Assembly (NCBI RefSeq): GCF_030010215.1
Contig: NZ_JASCRR010000003.1
Span: forward strand, 1 to 64,000
Length of the DNA stretch: 64,000 bases
Direction: 5' to 3'
Source of the DNA: Tianweitania sp. UT-5YL-CI-8
GTDB lineage: Bacteria > Pseudomonadota > Alphaproteobacteria > Rhizobiales > Rhizobiaceae
How positions within the stretch are numbered: position 1 is the first letter of the stretch; each line of letters starts with the position of its first letter. The notes beneath the pieces were generated by a model. That model saw only the letters and a list, made by a program, of their open reading frames with translations, was not told the origin of the DNA and did not search any database. This document shows, piece after piece, positions 51,274 to 61,633 of this stretch. Made by a program: the position numbers and the translations under genes.

Positions 51274-52494
51274 ATGGACCAGCGGCGCAAACTCGGCGAT
51301 ATCGGCTTCGGCTATCGACCGCGGGCGGCCTATGCTTGCGATCCGGCCGTCACTCGAGGACGCTTCGTCGACGAGGACGAAAGCCCAACCCGCACGCCGT
51401 TCCAGCGCGATCGTGATCGCATCATCCACTCCACTGCCTTTCGCAGGCTCAAACACAAGACCCAGGTTTTCGTGGCGCATGAGGGCGACCATTATCGCAC
51501 ACGTTTGACCCACACGATCGAAGTTGCGCAGATTGCCCGCGCCCTGGCGAGGGCGCTTCGGCTGGATGAGGATCTGGCCGAGGCAATAGCCCTGGTTCAC
51601 GATTTCGGCCACACCGCGTTCGGTCATACTGGAGAAGACGCGCTGAACGACAAGATGGCGGCCTGGGGAGGTTTCGACCACAATGCGCAGTCGCTGCGCG
51701 TGGTGACCAAGCTGGAGAGTCGCTACGCCGATTTCGACGGCCTCAACTTGACTTGGGAGACGCTGGAGGGCCTGGTCAAGCACAATGGCCCGCTGACCGA
51801 CAAAAGCGGCAAGGGGCTGCGCGGCCCGGTGCCGCAGGCGATCCGCGACTTTTCAGCACTTTTCGATCTTGAGCTCGACCGCTACGCCAGCCTTGAGGCG
51901 CAGTGCGCGGCCATTGCCGACGATATCGCCTACAATACCCATGACATCGATGACGGGCTGCGCTCGGGCCTGTTGACCCTCGACATGATCGGGGAGGTGG
52001 CCTTGCCGGCTTCGATCCTGGCAAAGGTGCGTGAAAAACACCCGTCGCTCGATCCCATGCGCACCGGACACGAGTTGATGCGCCGCCAGATCACTGTCAT
52101 GGTCGAGGACGTCATCACGATGGCCACCGCCAATTTGGATCGCATCAAGCCCCAGAGCGCGGATGAGGCCCGGAATGCAGGTCAGATGATCGTCGGTTTT
52201 TCACCGCGCATGCGCGAGGCGGAGAAGGAACTGAAGGTTTTCCTCTACCGCAGCCTCTACCGCCATTCTCAGGTGATGCGTGTCCGCCAAAGCGCGGACA
52301 GCATCGTCCGCGAGTTGTTCGAAGCTTATATGGCTGACCCGCGTGAGATGCCGGAAGGCTGGCGCGAAGGACTTGATCGCGCCGAGGACAAGGTCAAAGC
52401 GCGGCACGTTGCCGACTTTCTGGCTGGGATGACCGACACTTATGCCGTCAAGGAACACCGACGTTTGTTTGACCGGACGCCGGATTTGAGTTAG
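51274..52494 (+). CDS. dgt: Deoxyguanosinetriphosphate triphosphohydrolase-like protein (HD domain)
   Basis: A 406-residue member of the type 2 dGTPase family that splits dNTPs to deoxynucleoside and triphosphate. Metal-site motifs: [33 protein letters not shown] (the HD pair, about residue 110) and [12 protein letters not shown] (third Asp); the opening [20 protein letters not shown] is conserved in the family. GGGAA sits close before ATG 51274. It is separated from argS by an 18-bp perfect palindrome within a 32-bp near-palindrome. Confidence 0.93.
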   Translation: MDQRRKLGDIGFGYRPRAAYACDPAVTRGRFVDEDESPTRTPFQRDRDRIIHSTAFRRLKHKTQVFVAHEGDHYRTRLTHTIEVAQIARALARALRLDEDLAEAIALVHDFGHTAFGHTGEDALNDKMAAWGGFDHNAQSLRVVTKLESRYADFDGLNLTWETLEGLVKHNGPLTDKSGKGLRGPVPQAIRDFSALFDLELDRYASLEAQCAAIADDIAYNTHDIDDGLRSGLLTLDMIGEVALPASILAKVREKHPSLDPMRTGHELMRRQITVMVEDVITMATANLDRIKPQSADEARNAGQMIVGFSPRMREAEKELKVFLYRSLYRHSQVMRVRQSADSIVRELFEAYMADPREMPEGWREGLDRAEDKVKARHVADFLAGMTDTYAVKEHRRLFDRTPDLS

Positions 52495-52508
52495 GCGCAG
52501 CCCAAGAA

Positions 52509-52540
52509 TTTAGCTAGTTAGCTATAGCTAACTGGCTAAA
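52509..52540. repeat. 32-bp near-perfect palindrome between dgt and argS
   Basis: TTTAGCTAGTTAGCTA and its reverse complement meet at 52524/52525 with only one mismatched pair; the inner 18 bp (AGTTAGCTATAGCTAACT) are perfect. AT-rich, no loop, no T run. It may be an operator, a weak terminator or a site for a DNA-binding protein. Confidence 0.75.
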
Positions 52541-52573
52541 AGCAACCTTGCACTCGATAATCGAAAGCCTGCC

Positions 52574-54331
52574 ATGAACATCTTCGCCGATTTCAGCGCG
52601 CGGATCAGAAATGCCGTCCAGTCGCTTGGGCTGACATCGAAAGACGGTGCCGCGCTCGACCTATCCCGCATCACGGTCGAACCGCCGCGCGATGCGTCTC
52701 ATGGCGACCTGGCGACCAACGCCGCCATGGTGCTCGCCAAGCCGACCGGACAGAATCCGCGTGTTCTGGCCGAACGCCTTGCTGCGGCGTTGCAGGACGA
52801 CGCCGATGTCGCAGGCGTCGAGATCGCAGGACCGGGCTTTGTCAATCTGCGACTGAAGGATGCATTCTGGCGCAAGCAACTTGTCGGCATGCTCGATCAG
52901 GCAGCCGATTTCGGTCGCTCCAAAGTCGGCGGCGGCAAAAAGGTCAATGTCGAATATGTCTCGGCAAACCCGACCGGACCGATGCATGTCGGGCATTGCC
53001 GGGGGGCCGTGGTGGGAGATGCGCTCGCAAACCTGCTGGGCTTTGCCGGCTATGAGGTGACTAAGGAATATTACATCAACGACGCCGGCGCGCAGATCGA
53101 CGTGCTCGGCCGTTCGGCATTTTTGCGCTACCGTGAAGCGCTCGGCGACGACATCGGCGAAATCCCGGCCGGCCTTTATCCGGGCGACTATCTCGTTCCC
53201 GTCGGGCAGGCGCTTGCCGAGGAATTCGGTCGCGACCTGTTGCAGAAGCCGGAAGAGGAGGCGCTGGCGCTGGTCAAGGACCGCACCGTCGCCGCTATGA
53301 TGGTCATCATCCGCGAGGATTTGGCGCTGCTCAACGTGCGGCATGAGGTGTTTTTCTCCGAACGCAGTCTGCATGCCGATAACGCCAAGGCGATCCGCTC
53401 GGCAATCACCGACCTGACGCTGAAGGGGCACATCTACAAAGGCAAGCTGCCGCCGCCGAAGGGTGAGAAGCCGGACGACTGGGAGGACCGCGAGCAGACA
53501 TTATTCCGCTCGACCGAAGTCGGCGACGACGCCGACCGGCCTCTGATCAAGTCGGACGGGTCGTTCACCTATTTCGCTGCTGATGTGGCTTATCTGAAGG
53601 ACAAGGTCGCACGCGGCTTCGAACAACTCATCTTCATCCTTGGCGCCGACCATGGCGGCTACGTCAAGCGCATGGAAGCGCTCAACAAGGCCATCACAAA
53701 CGGCGATGTAGAACTGACGGTGCTGCTCTGCCAACTCGTCAGGCTGTTCCGCAAAGGCGAACCGGTAAAGATGTCGAAGCGCTCCGGCGACTTCGTCACC
53801 TTGCGCGAAGCGGTGGAGGAGGTGGGTCGGGATCCGATCCGCTTTATGATGCTCTACCGTAAGAACAGCGAGCCACTGGATTTCGACTTTGCCAAGGTGA
53901 CCGAGCAGTCGAAGGAAAACCCGGTCTTCTACGTGCAATACGCTTCGGCGCGTTGCCACTCCATTTTCCGTATGGCGGGCGAACAACTCGGACGCGACAT
54001 GACTGATCGCGGCGAAATGAAATCGGCGGGTGAGCGGTTGGTCGATGAAGGCGAGATAGGGCTGATCAAGAAACTGTCCGAGTATCCGCGTCTCATCGAG
54101 GCAGCGGCGCAGTTTCGCGAGCCGCATCGGCTTGCCTTCTACCTCTATGATTTGGCCAGCAGCTTCCATGGACAATATAATCGTGGCAATGATGATCCGG
54201 ACTTACGGTTTGTTAAGGTTAACGATCCAATATTGACGCATGCCAGACTCGGGCTGGTGCAGGCTGTTTCGGATGTTCTCACATCCGGCCTGGCGTTGAT
54301 CGGAGCGGATGCGCCGACCGAAATGCGCTGA
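52574..54331 (+). CDS. argS: Arginyl-tRNA synthetase
   Basis: Charges tRNA-Arg. A 585-residue class I synthetase with an N-terminal Add-1 domain ([14 protein letters not shown]), the HIGH-like box [18 protein letters not shown] (about residues 133-150), the KMSKR loop [13 protein letters not shown] (about 397-409) and the C-terminal DALR helical bundle ending in ADAPTEMR. Complete. The following SPOR-protein gene is about 100 bp downstream and probably cotranscribed. Confidence 0.96.
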   Translation: MNIFADFSARIRNAVQSLGLTSKDGAALDLSRITVEPPRDASHGDLATNAAMVLAKPTGQNPRVLAERLAAALQDDADVAGVEIAGPGFVNLRLKDAFWRKQLVGMLDQAADFGRSKVGGGKKVNVEYVSANPTGPMHVGHCRGAVVGDALANLLGFAGYEVTKEYYINDAGAQIDVLGRSAFLRYREALGDDIGEIPAGLYPGDYLVPVGQALAEEFGRDLLQKPEEEALALVKDRTVAAMMVIIREDLALLNVRHEVFFSERSLHADNAKAIRSAITDLTLKGHIYKGKLPPPKGEKPDDWEDREQTLFRSTEVGDDADRPLIKSDGSFTYFAADVAYLKDKVARGFEQLIFILGADHGGYVKRMEALNKAITNGDVELTVLLCQLVRLFRKGEPVKMSKRSGDFVTLREAVEEVGRDPIRFMMLYRKNSEPLDFDFAKVTEQSKENPVFYVQYASARCHSIFRMAGEQLGRDMTDRGEMKSAGERLVDEGEIGLIKKLSEYPRLIEAAAQFREPHRLAFYLYDLASSFHGQYNRGNDDPDLRFVKVNDPILTHARLGLVQAVSDVLTSGLALIGADAPTEMR

Positions 54332-54434
54332 GCCATCAGAGACGCCCTGTCACCTTTTGCCCACATTGCGCTGGTATCGGCCAACCTTGCGCGGCGCCAT
54401 GGCGTCCCCCAAAAAAGTGCGAGTTCGGGAGAAA

Positions 54435-57400
54435 ATGGCAAATAGAACCGAGTTTAAGATCGCCGATCGCAACAACCATGTCGCAGACGACGATCCGTTC
54501 GCCGAACTGACCCGCATCATGGGCTTCGACCCTCGCGAGCCGGTTTCCCGGTCCTCCAGTGCTGAAGCAACGCATCGCGAGCCTTCTTTCGAGGACGACT
54601 ATAATGTCGATCTCGAAAAAGAGTTGCTTGGCGATTTCGGACAGCAGGACGATGTTACTGCGCCGCCTGCGGTCTATCACCGCGAGCCGGAGCCGCGGAT
54701 GGTCGAGCCACAGCAGGCTGCGGCGCCCGAGGATGATTTTGCGGATTTCGAATTCGCTACACTCGACGAGGCGCTTGAACCTGAACTGCGTCAGTTCAGC
54801 GAGCCGTTCGTGAATCTGCCGCGGCAGGCTACGAACGTCGTGGCCGAGCAGACTTACGCTGTCGAGCCGGTGGCGGCATTCGACGACGCTTTCGATGCGG
54901 CGCTCGCCGAAGATGCTCTCGATTCCGACGACTTCGAGCCGGTCGAAGAGGAGCGCTACGCCTCGGTTTCGGAAGAGCGTTACGAGGCTGTTGCCGAGCA
55001 GCGTTATGAGCCGGAATTCAGCATTTCTTCGGAGCCTGAACCTGAATATGTCGACGAACCGCCTGCGGTTGTTCCGCAGCCCGAGCTGCCGCTCCGCGAG
55101 GTCGCTTTCTCCCAAGACGACCACGATTTTGACTTTGCCGTCGAGCCCTCCTTCGAAGACGAGCTAAACGTTACCGCATCGACCGAATCGGCACGGTCAG
55201 TCGACGTGGAGCCGCAAGCCTATGCCGCGCCGAGCGTTTCCGCTCCGGTCGCTGCGCCCGCTGCCCAGTCGCAGAGCCTTGAAGACGAACTGAATGCGCT
55301 GTTGGGCAACATGACCTCGCCGGTGTCGGCTCCCCAGGCTGTTCAGCCTGTCGTCGAAACCCAGCCTGCGATGCAACCTGAGCCGGAACTGAGCGACCTC
55401 GATTGGGATCTCGATGTTGATGCCCAAGATGATTTGGCGCCCGTCACCGCCGCCTATGAGCCGTCTGTTTCGATGGAAGCACCTGTAGCCGCAGACGAGC
55501 CGGAATGGGATTTGACCGCTCTCGAGGCTGACGTCGCACCCTATGTCGGGGCATCGACGCAGGGACTAATCGACGAAGATCACGAATTCGACTTGTCTTT
55601 CGATAACGACGCCATCCAGCCTCAGCCGGAAGCAGTTGCTCCAGTACCGGTCGCACCCGTGGTTGCCGCAGCGCCTATCCCCGCTGTCCGCGCCGGCGGC
55701 ATCCTCAGTTCCATGCGTTCGGGTGCGGCACGCGCCTGGGGCCTGAGCACTCCGGTTGCCCCGCGCAGTGCAGCTGCCTCGGAAAAGCAGTCTTTTGAGC
55801 CTGCCTTCGCTCCTGCCGCTGCAGCGGTGGCGGCACCTGTGGCTCCCGCTTACACGCAGCCTCAGGAGCCTGAATTCGAGGTCGAGGCCTTTCATGCGGA
55901 AGGGCCGGCCGCTTACGAGGCGCCGGAAATCGAGCCGGTGGCCGAACAGCCTCTCGATCTCGATCTGGACCTGGATTTCGGTGCAGAAGTCCAAGAAGAC
56001 CTCGAGGCGGAACTTCTCGCTGCGGTGTCGACCTTCGAGGAAGCGCCGGAAATCGAGACTTTGGACGTGCCCGAGCAGGCCATCGCCCTTGCCGACGATC
56101 TCGACATTCCGGAGCTCGACTTCAAAGACGAGACCCAGCCCGCGGCTCCCTATGACGATTTCGACAATGAATTCGCCGATCTGATCGGAGAGATGACTGC
56201 GCCGGAAACGCCGGCTGCCCCGCTGCGGCAGGTCTATGCCGCGGCAGCGGGCGCGGCTGCAGGTTATGCCGCAAGCTACGACCGTCACCCGGCGGCCCCT
56301 GCAGGCAATGCTGCTCCGTCGGCCTATGCACAGCCGTCGGCAGACGCTTCGGCAACGAACGGACAGCAGGCCTCCTACGACTTTGACGATCTGTTCACCA
56401 CGCCGCCAGCCACCGATAGCCTGCCTAATGACGATCTCGACTACGATCCTGATTTCGACGAATCGATGTCGAACGCCGAATATGGCGAGAAGGAGCCGCG
56501 GTCGCGTCGCGGCATGATGCTCGCGGCAGCCGTTGCAGTTGTCGCCATCATCGGTGGCGTCGGCGCATTCGCCTTCTCTTTCGGTGGCGGGTCCGATGGC
56601 GGCGAACCGTCACTCGTCAGAGCAGACACCACACCGATCAAGGTTCGGCCAGAAAATCCCGGCGGCACGGTGATCCCGAACCAGGACAACAAGGTCTATG
56701 ATCGCGTTGCCGGTGCTTCCGGCGGTGCCGCGGGCCAACAGACGCTAGTCAACGAAGCGGAGGAACCCGTGGACATCACCCCGCCAGCCGCAGAGCCGGA
56801 AGAGGCAGAGGATGTCGCGAGCACGACGCTGAAAGGTGAGGATCGCATCGAACAGGTGATCCAGGACGAGGAAGACACGCAGAGCAGCGAAACCGCAGCC
56901 GTTGCGCCTCGTAAGGTGCGCACCATGGTGGTGCGTTCCGATGGTTCGCTCGCACCGCGTGAGGAGCCTGAACCTGTCAACGTCGCCGCTGCCGAGCCTG
57001 CTGACCCGGAGCCGCAACGTGTTGGCACACCGTCCAATGAGTCCACCGGCGCCGTGGCCCCGTTGGCTCCGGCCTCCGCGTTGCCGGCTGCCAATGCTCC
57101 TGCCGCTTCGACGTCCACCAGTGCTCCGGCCGCTCCTCAGCGTCCTGCTCCCCAGCCTGCCGCTGCTGCCCCGGCCCAGGCGGAGCAGGTCGCAGCCGCA
57201 GCACCTGCCGCAGCGGCAGCTGCCGGCGCCTGGTCGATGCAGATTGCCTCGCAACCTTCGGAAGCCGCGGCGCAGTCGACTTATCAGGACCTGTCCCGCC
57301 GATACGCTAGCGTGCTCGGCGGCAAGCAGGCCAGCATCGTTAAGGCCGAGATTGCGGGCAAGGGCACATTCTGGCGCGTGCGGGTTCCCGCCGGCAGCCG

Positions 57401-57467
57401 CAACGAAGCCATCAGCCTTTGCGAAAGCTACAAATCAGCAGGCGGCAACTGCTTCGTCTCCCGCTGA
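54435..57467 (+). CDS. Long acidic SPOR-domain inner-membrane protein
   Basis: A 1010-residue bitopic protein. Residues 1 to about 690 are very acidic and rich in Pro, Ala, Glu and Asp (for example QPEAVAPVPVAPVVAAAPI), with no recognisable fold and probably disordered in the cytoplasm. One membrane helix follows (MMLAAAVAVVAIIGGVGAFA, about 692-715), then a periplasmic Ala/Pro linker and a C-terminal SPOR domain (WSMQIASQPSEAAAQSTYQD, then TFWRVRVPAGSRNEAISLCE, about 930-1010). SPOR domains bind denuded septal peptidoglycan, so a division or polar role is likely. The neighbours argS, nagZ and scpAB fit this. The SD GGGAGAAA fixes ATG 54435. Confidence 0.9.
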   Translation: MANRTEFKIADRNNHVADDDPFAELTRIMGFDPREPVSRSSSAEATHREPSFEDDYNVDLEKELLGDFGQQDDVTAPPAVYHREPEPRMVEPQQAAAPEDDFADFEFATLDEALEPELRQFSEPFVNLPRQATNVVAEQTYAVEPVAAFDDAFDAALAEDALDSDDFEPVEEERYASVSEERYEAVAEQRYEPEFSISSEPEPEYVDEPPAVVPQPELPLREVAFSQDDHDFDFAVEPSFEDELNVTASTESARSVDVEPQAYAAPSVSAPVAAPAAQSQSLEDELNALLGNMTSPVSAPQAVQPVVETQPAMQPEPELSDLDWDLDVDAQDDLAPVTAAYEPSVSMEAPVAADEPEWDLTALEADVAPYVGASTQGLIDEDHEFDLSFDNDAIQPQPEAVAPVPVAPVVAAAPIPAVRAGGILSSMRSGAARAWGLSTPVAPRSAAASEKQSFEPAFAPAAAAVAAPVAPAYTQPQEPEFEVEAFHAEGPAAYEAPEIEPVAEQPLDLDLDLDFGAEVQEDLEAELLAAVSTFEEAPEIETLDVPEQAIALADDLDIPELDFKDETQPAAPYDDFDNEFADLIGEMTAPETPAAPLRQVYAAAAGAAAGYAASYDRHPAAPAGNAAPSAYAQPSADASATNGQQASYDFDDLFTTPPATDSLPNDDLDYDPDFDESMSNAEYGEKEPRSRRGMMLAAAVAVVAIIGGVGAFAFSFGGGSDGGEPSLVRADTTPIKVRPENPGGTVIPNQDNKVYDRVAGASGGAAGQQTLVNEAEEPVDITPPAAEPEEAEDVASTTLKGEDRIEQVIQDEEDTQSSETAAVAPRKVRTMVVRSDGSLAPREEPEPVNVAAAEPADPEPQRVGTPSNESTGAVAPLAPASALPAANAPAASTSTSAPAAPQRPAPQPAAAAPAQAEQVAAAAPAAAAAAGAWSMQIASQPSEAAAQSTYQDLSRRYASVLGGKQASIVKAEIAGKGTFWRVRVPAGSRNEAISLCESYKSAGGNCFVSR

Positions 57468-57483
57468 TCTCAGCGAACCCTTC

Positions 57484-57516
57484 AAAAAGCCGGTGCCTTC
57501 GGGCGCCGGCTTTTTT
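57484..57516 (+). terminator. Rho-independent terminator after the SPOR gene
   Basis: GCCGGTGCC TTCG GGCGCCGGC, a nine-pair stem with one G-T pair and a UUCG loop, flanked by AAAAA and TTTTTT. Confidence 0.92.
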
Positions 57517-57581
57517 CGTGTCCGCCGCGACCTTTCCGGGCCTGCATCCAGAGATTCCCTTCCTTTGTTCCTGCCTCTAAG

Positions 57582-58610
57582 ATGATGGTCATGACCGAAT
57601 CAAAATCGATGATCCTTGGATGTTCCGGCCTGGTGCTGACGCCGGAAGAGATTGCGTTTTACCAGGCCGAGCGGCCGTGGGGCTTCATCCTGTTTGCCCG
57701 CAATATCGCTGAACCCAATCAGATCCGCGACCTCGTCGCTTCAATGCGCGACGCGGTCGGGCGACCGGAGGCGCCGGTGTTCATCGATCAGGAAGGCGGT
57801 CGTGTGCAGCGGCTGCGCCCGCCGCTGGCGCCGAACTATCCGCCTGCAGCAACGATCGGCGCGCTCTACACCCGCGATCCGCAAGCAGGCGAGCGGGCCG
57901 CCTGGCTGCTTGGACGGTTGCATGCCTTCGACCTTCGCCGCTTTGGGGTCACGGCGGATTGCCTGCCGGTGCTGGACGTTCCGGTGGAGGGCGCCAGCGA
58001 CGTGATCGGCGCACGCGCCTACGGAAAGAGCCCGGACTTGGTTGCCCCGCTCGGCAAAGCCTCCGCCGATGGGCTCATGGCCGGTGGCGTGCTGCCGGTT
58101 ATGAAGCATATTCCCGGTCATGGCCGTGCGGTCGCGGATACGCATTTCGAGCTTCCCACCGTTTACACCCCCTTAGAGGAGCTTCGCCGGCATGATTTCG
58201 CACCCTTCAAGGCCTTGAACCATCTTCCCGCCGCCATGACTGCTCATGTCATTTTCGCAGCGATAGACCCAAATGCGCCGGCGACGACCTCGGCAAAGGT
58301 GGTCAGCGAGGTCATTCGCGGTGAGATGGGTTTCGACGGCCTGCTGATCAGCGACGATACGTCGATGAAGGCGCTTTCTGGGGATTTCGCATCCAAGGCA
58401 GAAGCGATCCTTGCAGCAGGGTGCGATATCGTACTTCACTGCAACGGCGTCATGGACGAAATGCAAGGCATCGCCTCTCGCTCCATCCCACTTGCGGGCG
58501 CTGCGCTCGACAGATCCGAACGTGCGCTCGCGGTGATCGGCAAAGATAATGACGCCGACGAATCCGCATTGCGCGGCGAGTTTGAGGCATATTTTGAGGC
58601 GGTTGCCTGA
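57582..58610 (+). CDS. nagZ: Beta-N-acetylhexosaminidase (GH3)
   Basis: A 342-residue GH3 enzyme that removes terminal GlcNAc from cell-wall turnover products in the cytoplasm. Typical motifs: FILFARNI, VFIDQEGGRVQRLR, ARAYGKSPD, VMKHIPGHGRAVADTHFELP (the catalytic His loop, about residues 173-192) and the nucleophile Asp in LLISDDTSMKAL. Length is usual for a single-domain NagZ. It starts a rightward run nagZ-scpA-scpB. ATG 57582 is used, with others at 57585 and 57591 in frame. Confidence 0.95.
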   Translation: MMVMTESKSMILGCSGLVLTPEEIAFYQAERPWGFILFARNIAEPNQIRDLVASMRDAVGRPEAPVFIDQEGGRVQRLRPPLAPNYPPAATIGALYTRDPQAGERAAWLLGRLHAFDLRRFGVTADCLPVLDVPVEGASDVIGARAYGKSPDLVAPLGKASADGLMAGGVLPVMKHIPGHGRAVADTHFELPTVYTPLEELRRHDFAPFKALNHLPAAMTAHVIFAAIDPNAPATTSAKVVSEVIRGEMGFDGLLISDDTSMKALSGDFASKAEAILAAGCDIVLHCNGVMDEMQGIASRSIPLAGAALDRSERALAVIGKDNDADESALRGEFEAYFEAVA

Positions 58611-58616
58611 CCGCCC

Positions 58617-59471
58617 ATGAAAGGCAGGCAGTTGGCAGGACCGGCGGAGAGCAGGCCGACCAGACCCACACCGTTTGAGCGGCTGTGGTCGGATCAGGAC
58701 GACTCCCGCCTGACCGGCGATCCGTCGCTGGTGGTCGATGTCGCCGGCTTCGAAGGCCCGCTCGATCTTCTGCTTCATCTTGCGCGCGGCCAGAAGGTCG
58801 ATCTCTCGCGCATCTCGATCCTGGCGCTTGCCGAGCAGTATCTCGCCTTTGTCGACAAGGCGAGGGCGCTAAGGCTTGAGCTTGCCGCCGACTATCTCGT
58901 CATGGCCGCGTGGCTGGCCTTCCTCAAATCCAAGCTGTTGATTCCCAAGCAGCCCGGCGATGACGGTGAAACCGGCGAGGAACTTGCCGCGGTGCTTCAG
59001 TTCAGGCTGAAGCGCCTGGAGGCCATGCGTGAGGCAGCTTCCAGGTTGGTCAACCGCAATAGGCTGGGCCGTGAAGTGTTCTCACGCGGCATGCCGGAAC
59101 TGGTCGTCGTCGACCGTCGCAACACCTATACAGCCTCGCTCTATGACCTGTTGAACGCCTATGCTACCCAGCGGCAGCGGCAGGCAGCCTCCAATGTCCA
59201 GATCGCACAGCGCAGCGTCTGGTCGCTCAAGGAGGCCCGCGATATCCTGACGCGCATGGTCGGCGAAATGAAGGACTGGACCGCGCTGGATCATTTCCTG
59301 CTGCGTTATCTGGTCAGTCGGAAAGAGCGTGTCAGCGCGATTGCCAGCGCTTTTGCCGCGAGCCTCGAACTGGTGCGCGAGGGGCAGATCGAGATTCGCC
59401 AGGATAAGCCCTTTGCCCCGATCTACATGCGTGGTGGACATCGCACCAATCGCGAAGAGGGTAGCGCATGA
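58617..59471 (+). CDS. scpA: Segregation and condensation protein A
   Basis: A 284-residue kleisin that links the two SMC heads with ScpB for chromosome condensation. Hallmarks: VDVAGFEGPLDLLLHLARGQ, VDLSRISILALAEQYLAF, ADYLVMAAWLAFLKSKLLIP, and the C-terminal winged helix (KERVSAIASAFAASLELVRE). An N-terminal extension of about 35 basic and polar residues precedes the domain. It begins 6 bp after nagZ and its stop overlaps scpB by 4 bp (ATGA). Confidence 0.94.
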   Translation: MKGRQLAGPAESRPTRPTPFERLWSDQDDSRLTGDPSLVVDVAGFEGPLDLLLHLARGQKVDLSRISILALAEQYLAFVDKARALRLELAADYLVMAAWLAFLKSKLLIPKQPGDDGETGEELAAVLQFRLKRLEAMREAASRLVNRNRLGREVFSRGMPELVVVDRRNTYTASLYDLLNAYATQRQRQAASNVQIAQRSVWSLKEARDILTRMVGEMKDWTALDHFLLRYLVSRKERVSAIASAFAASLELVREGQIEIRQDKPFAPIYMRGGHRTNREEGSA

Positions 59472-60202
59472 AAAACGGACCAAAATCCGTTGTCGTGCCG
59501 TTTCCGAAGGATGACGACGGGCAGGGTCGGTCCGATCCGATCGACCGGATGCAGGTGATGGAAACGGTGCGCATGGTGGAGGCGATCATATTTGCCAGCG
59601 CCGAGCCTGTCAGCGAGCGGCAGTTGAATGAACGCCTGCCTTCGGGTGCGGACTTACGGACGGCTCTCGCCGAGTTGCAGGCCATATATGCCCGGCGGGG
59701 CGTCAATCTTGTCCGTATCGCTGATTCGTGGGCCTTTCGCACGGCTGGCGACCTTACCTATGTGATGAACCGCGATGCCGTGCAGCAGAAGAAGCTGTCG
59801 CGCGCAGCACTCGAAGTGCTTGCCATCATCGCCTACCATCAGCCGGTCACCCGTGCCGAGATCGAGGATATAAGGGGCGTGGAGACCTCGAAGGGAACGC
59901 TGGACACGCTGCTGGAAACGGAATGGGTGCGCATGCGGGGGCGCCGCAAGACACCGGGCCGGCCCATCACCTACGGCACGACGGAAAAATTCCTCGATCA
60001 TTTCGGGTTGGAGGAAGTTCGAGATTTGCCCGGCGTCGAAGAGCTCAAGGGAGCCGGATTGCTGTCGACGCGCATGCCGAGCAATTTTTCCATACCCCTG
60101 CCGCCATCCGACCCTTACGAACTGACGGAGGACGAAGATCCGTTCAGTGATATCGACCTCGAAGAGCTTGGGCTGTTGACGCCTCGCGTCACAGAGGACT
60201 GA
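59468..60202 (+). CDS. scpB: Segregation and condensation protein B
   Basis: A 244-residue ScpB with two winged-helix units: MVEAIIFASAEPVSERQLNE and LSRAALEVLAIIAYHQPVTR, followed by EIEDIRGVETSKGTLDTL and the GRRKTPGRPITYGTTEKFLD end of the second unit. It partners ScpA and SMC. An acidic tail (about 40 residues) follows the domains. The start overlaps the scpA stop by 4 bp, so the two are coupled. Confidence 0.95.
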   Translation: MKNGPKSVVVPFPKDDDGQGRSDPIDRMQVMETVRMVEAIIFASAEPVSERQLNERLPSGADLRTALAELQAIYARRGVNLVRIADSWAFRTAGDLTYVMNRDAVQQKKLSRAALEVLAIIAYHQPVTRAEIEDIRGVETSKGTLDTLLETEWVRMRGRRKTPGRPITYGTTEKFLDHFGLEEVRDLPGVEELKGAGLLSTRMPSNFSIPLPPSDPYELTEDEDPFSDIDLEELGLLTPRVTED

Positions 60203-60244
60203 TATGCCCAACGCTTTTCCAGGAAGGGGGCGAAAGTCTCGCCT

Positions 60245-61342
60245 ATGAGTTCCATGACTGTCCCATCGCGCGCCACCTCCGGCGTCACTTTCGCAGCGCG
60301 TCTGTCTTTTGAGAATATCTGTCACACCTTCGACGGTCGTAAGCAGACACTGCGCGATGTCAGCCTTGTTGCCGAGCCCGGTGAGGTTCTGTGCCTTCTC
60401 GGCCCGTCCGGGTCGGGTAAGACGACCTTGCTGCGCATCGCGGCGGGGATCGAGCCGCAAACCACCGGACGGCTTTTGCTGAACAGTGAAGAGATTGCCG
60501 GGCCGAACGTCTTCATGCCGCCGGAACGCCGCTCCATCGGGCTGGTGTTCCAGGATTTCGCGCTGTTTCCGCATCTGACCATTCTGGAGAATGTCCGCTT
60601 CGGATTGACTGCGCTGTCTCGCGACGATGGCCGAAAGGCTGCAAGCATAGCCTTGGAGCGCGTTGGGCTGGAAAGCTATGCCGAGAAATATCCGCATGCA
60701 ATGTCGGGCGGACAGCAGCAGCGCGTGGCGTTAGCGCGGGCTTTAGCGCCACGGCCGGCGGTCCTGCTCATGGATGAGCCCTTCTCGGGACTTGATTCGC
60801 GGTTGAAGGATTCGGTGCGGGCAGAGACCCTGGCGATCCTGCGCGAAAGCCGAGCCACGGCTATCGTGGTCACCCACGACGCGGAGGAGGCGATGCGAAT
60901 GGGCGACCGCATCGCTTTGTTGAAAAATGGAGCATTGGTACAGGCGGGAACTGCGGAGGAACTTTATCTTCGGCCCGCAAGTCTTTTCGCTGCCGGCTTC
61001 TTTTCTGAAATCAATGTCTTCGAGGGGCCGGTTCTGAACGGGCGTGTCGAAACTCCGGCAGGACATGTCGCAACGGCTCTTCCAGACGGCATTGCGGCCA
61101 CCGTGGCGATCCGGCTCAACGGTTTTGATCTTGAGGAAGGTGAGGAAGGCGTGCCAGGCAGAATCGTTTCTCGCCGCTATCTTGGGGCGGTCGAATTGCT
61201 GGAGGTTGCGGTGTCAGGTACTGAGAATCTGGTCCGCATGCGGGTCCGCAGCGGCACTTTGTCTTCAAAAGGCCGCGATATAAGGCTGTCTCTCAGACCT
61301 GATGATGTACTAGTATTTGAATCCGGAAGCGAAAACGCCTAG
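60245..61342 (+). CDS. ABC transporter ATP-binding protein, FbpC/PotA-like (orphan)
   Basis: A 365-residue ATPase subunit. Walker [14 protein letters not shown]-loop [18 protein letters not shown], signature [15 protein letters not shown], Walker [14 protein letters not shown] and the switch THDAEEA are all intact; the last about 110 residues form a TOBE-like beta domain. This type energises import of ferric iron, spermidine, phosphonates or similar. No permease or binding protein gene is adjacent, so its partners must be elsewhere. It sits between scpB and tatA on the same strand. Confidence 0.9.
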   Translation: MSSMTVPSRATSGVTFAARLSFENICHTFDGRKQTLRDVSLVAEPGEVLCLLGPSGSGKTTLLRIAAGIEPQTTGRLLLNSEEIAGPNVFMPPERRSIGLVFQDFALFPHLTILENVRFGLTALSRDDGRKAASIALERVGLESYAEKYPHAMSGGQQQRVALARALAPRPAVLLMDEPFSGLDSRLKDSVRAETLAILRESRATAIVVTHDAEEAMRMGDRIALLKNGALVQAGTAEELYLRPASLFAAGFFSEINVFEGPVLNGRVETPAGHVATALPDGIAATVAIRLNGFDLEEGEEGVPGRIVSRRYLGAVELLEVAVSGTENLVRMRVRSGTLSSKGRDIRLSLRPDDVLVFESGSENA

Positions 61343-61377
61343 ATCAGGCGTCAGGAAACAGTCGAGAGAGAGTTGAA

Positions 61378-61599
61378 ATGGGTTCCTTTTCCATCTGGCA
61401 CTGGCTGATCGTGCTGGTCGTCGTGCTGCTGCTGTTTGGTCGCGGCAAGATTCCGGAACTGATGGGCGATATGGCCAAGGGCATCAAGAGCTTCAAGAAG
61501 GGCATGTCCGACGAGGACGAAGTTGCTTCTTCGAAGACAGTCGAGCATCGCCCCGACGAGACGATCGATCCGACGAAGGAAAAAGTCAGCAAGAGCTGA
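61378..61599 (+). CDS. tatA: Sec-independent translocase subunit TatA
   Basis: A 73-residue Tat[21 protein letters not shown] forms the membrane helix, then the [20 protein letters not shown] hinge and amphipathic helix, then a charged tail. It oligomerises to form the variable Tat pore for folded proteins. A purine-rich GAGAGAG site precedes ATG 61378. First gene of the tatABC operon, 35 bp after the ABC ATPase gene. Confidence 0.95.
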   Translation: MGSFSIWHWLIVLVVVLLLFGRGKIPELMGDMAKGIKSFKKGMSDEDEVASSKTVEHRPDETIDPTKEKVSKS

Positions 61600-61633
61600 G
61601 TTGAAAGCCTGCTGATCGGCGGATTGGATTGTT

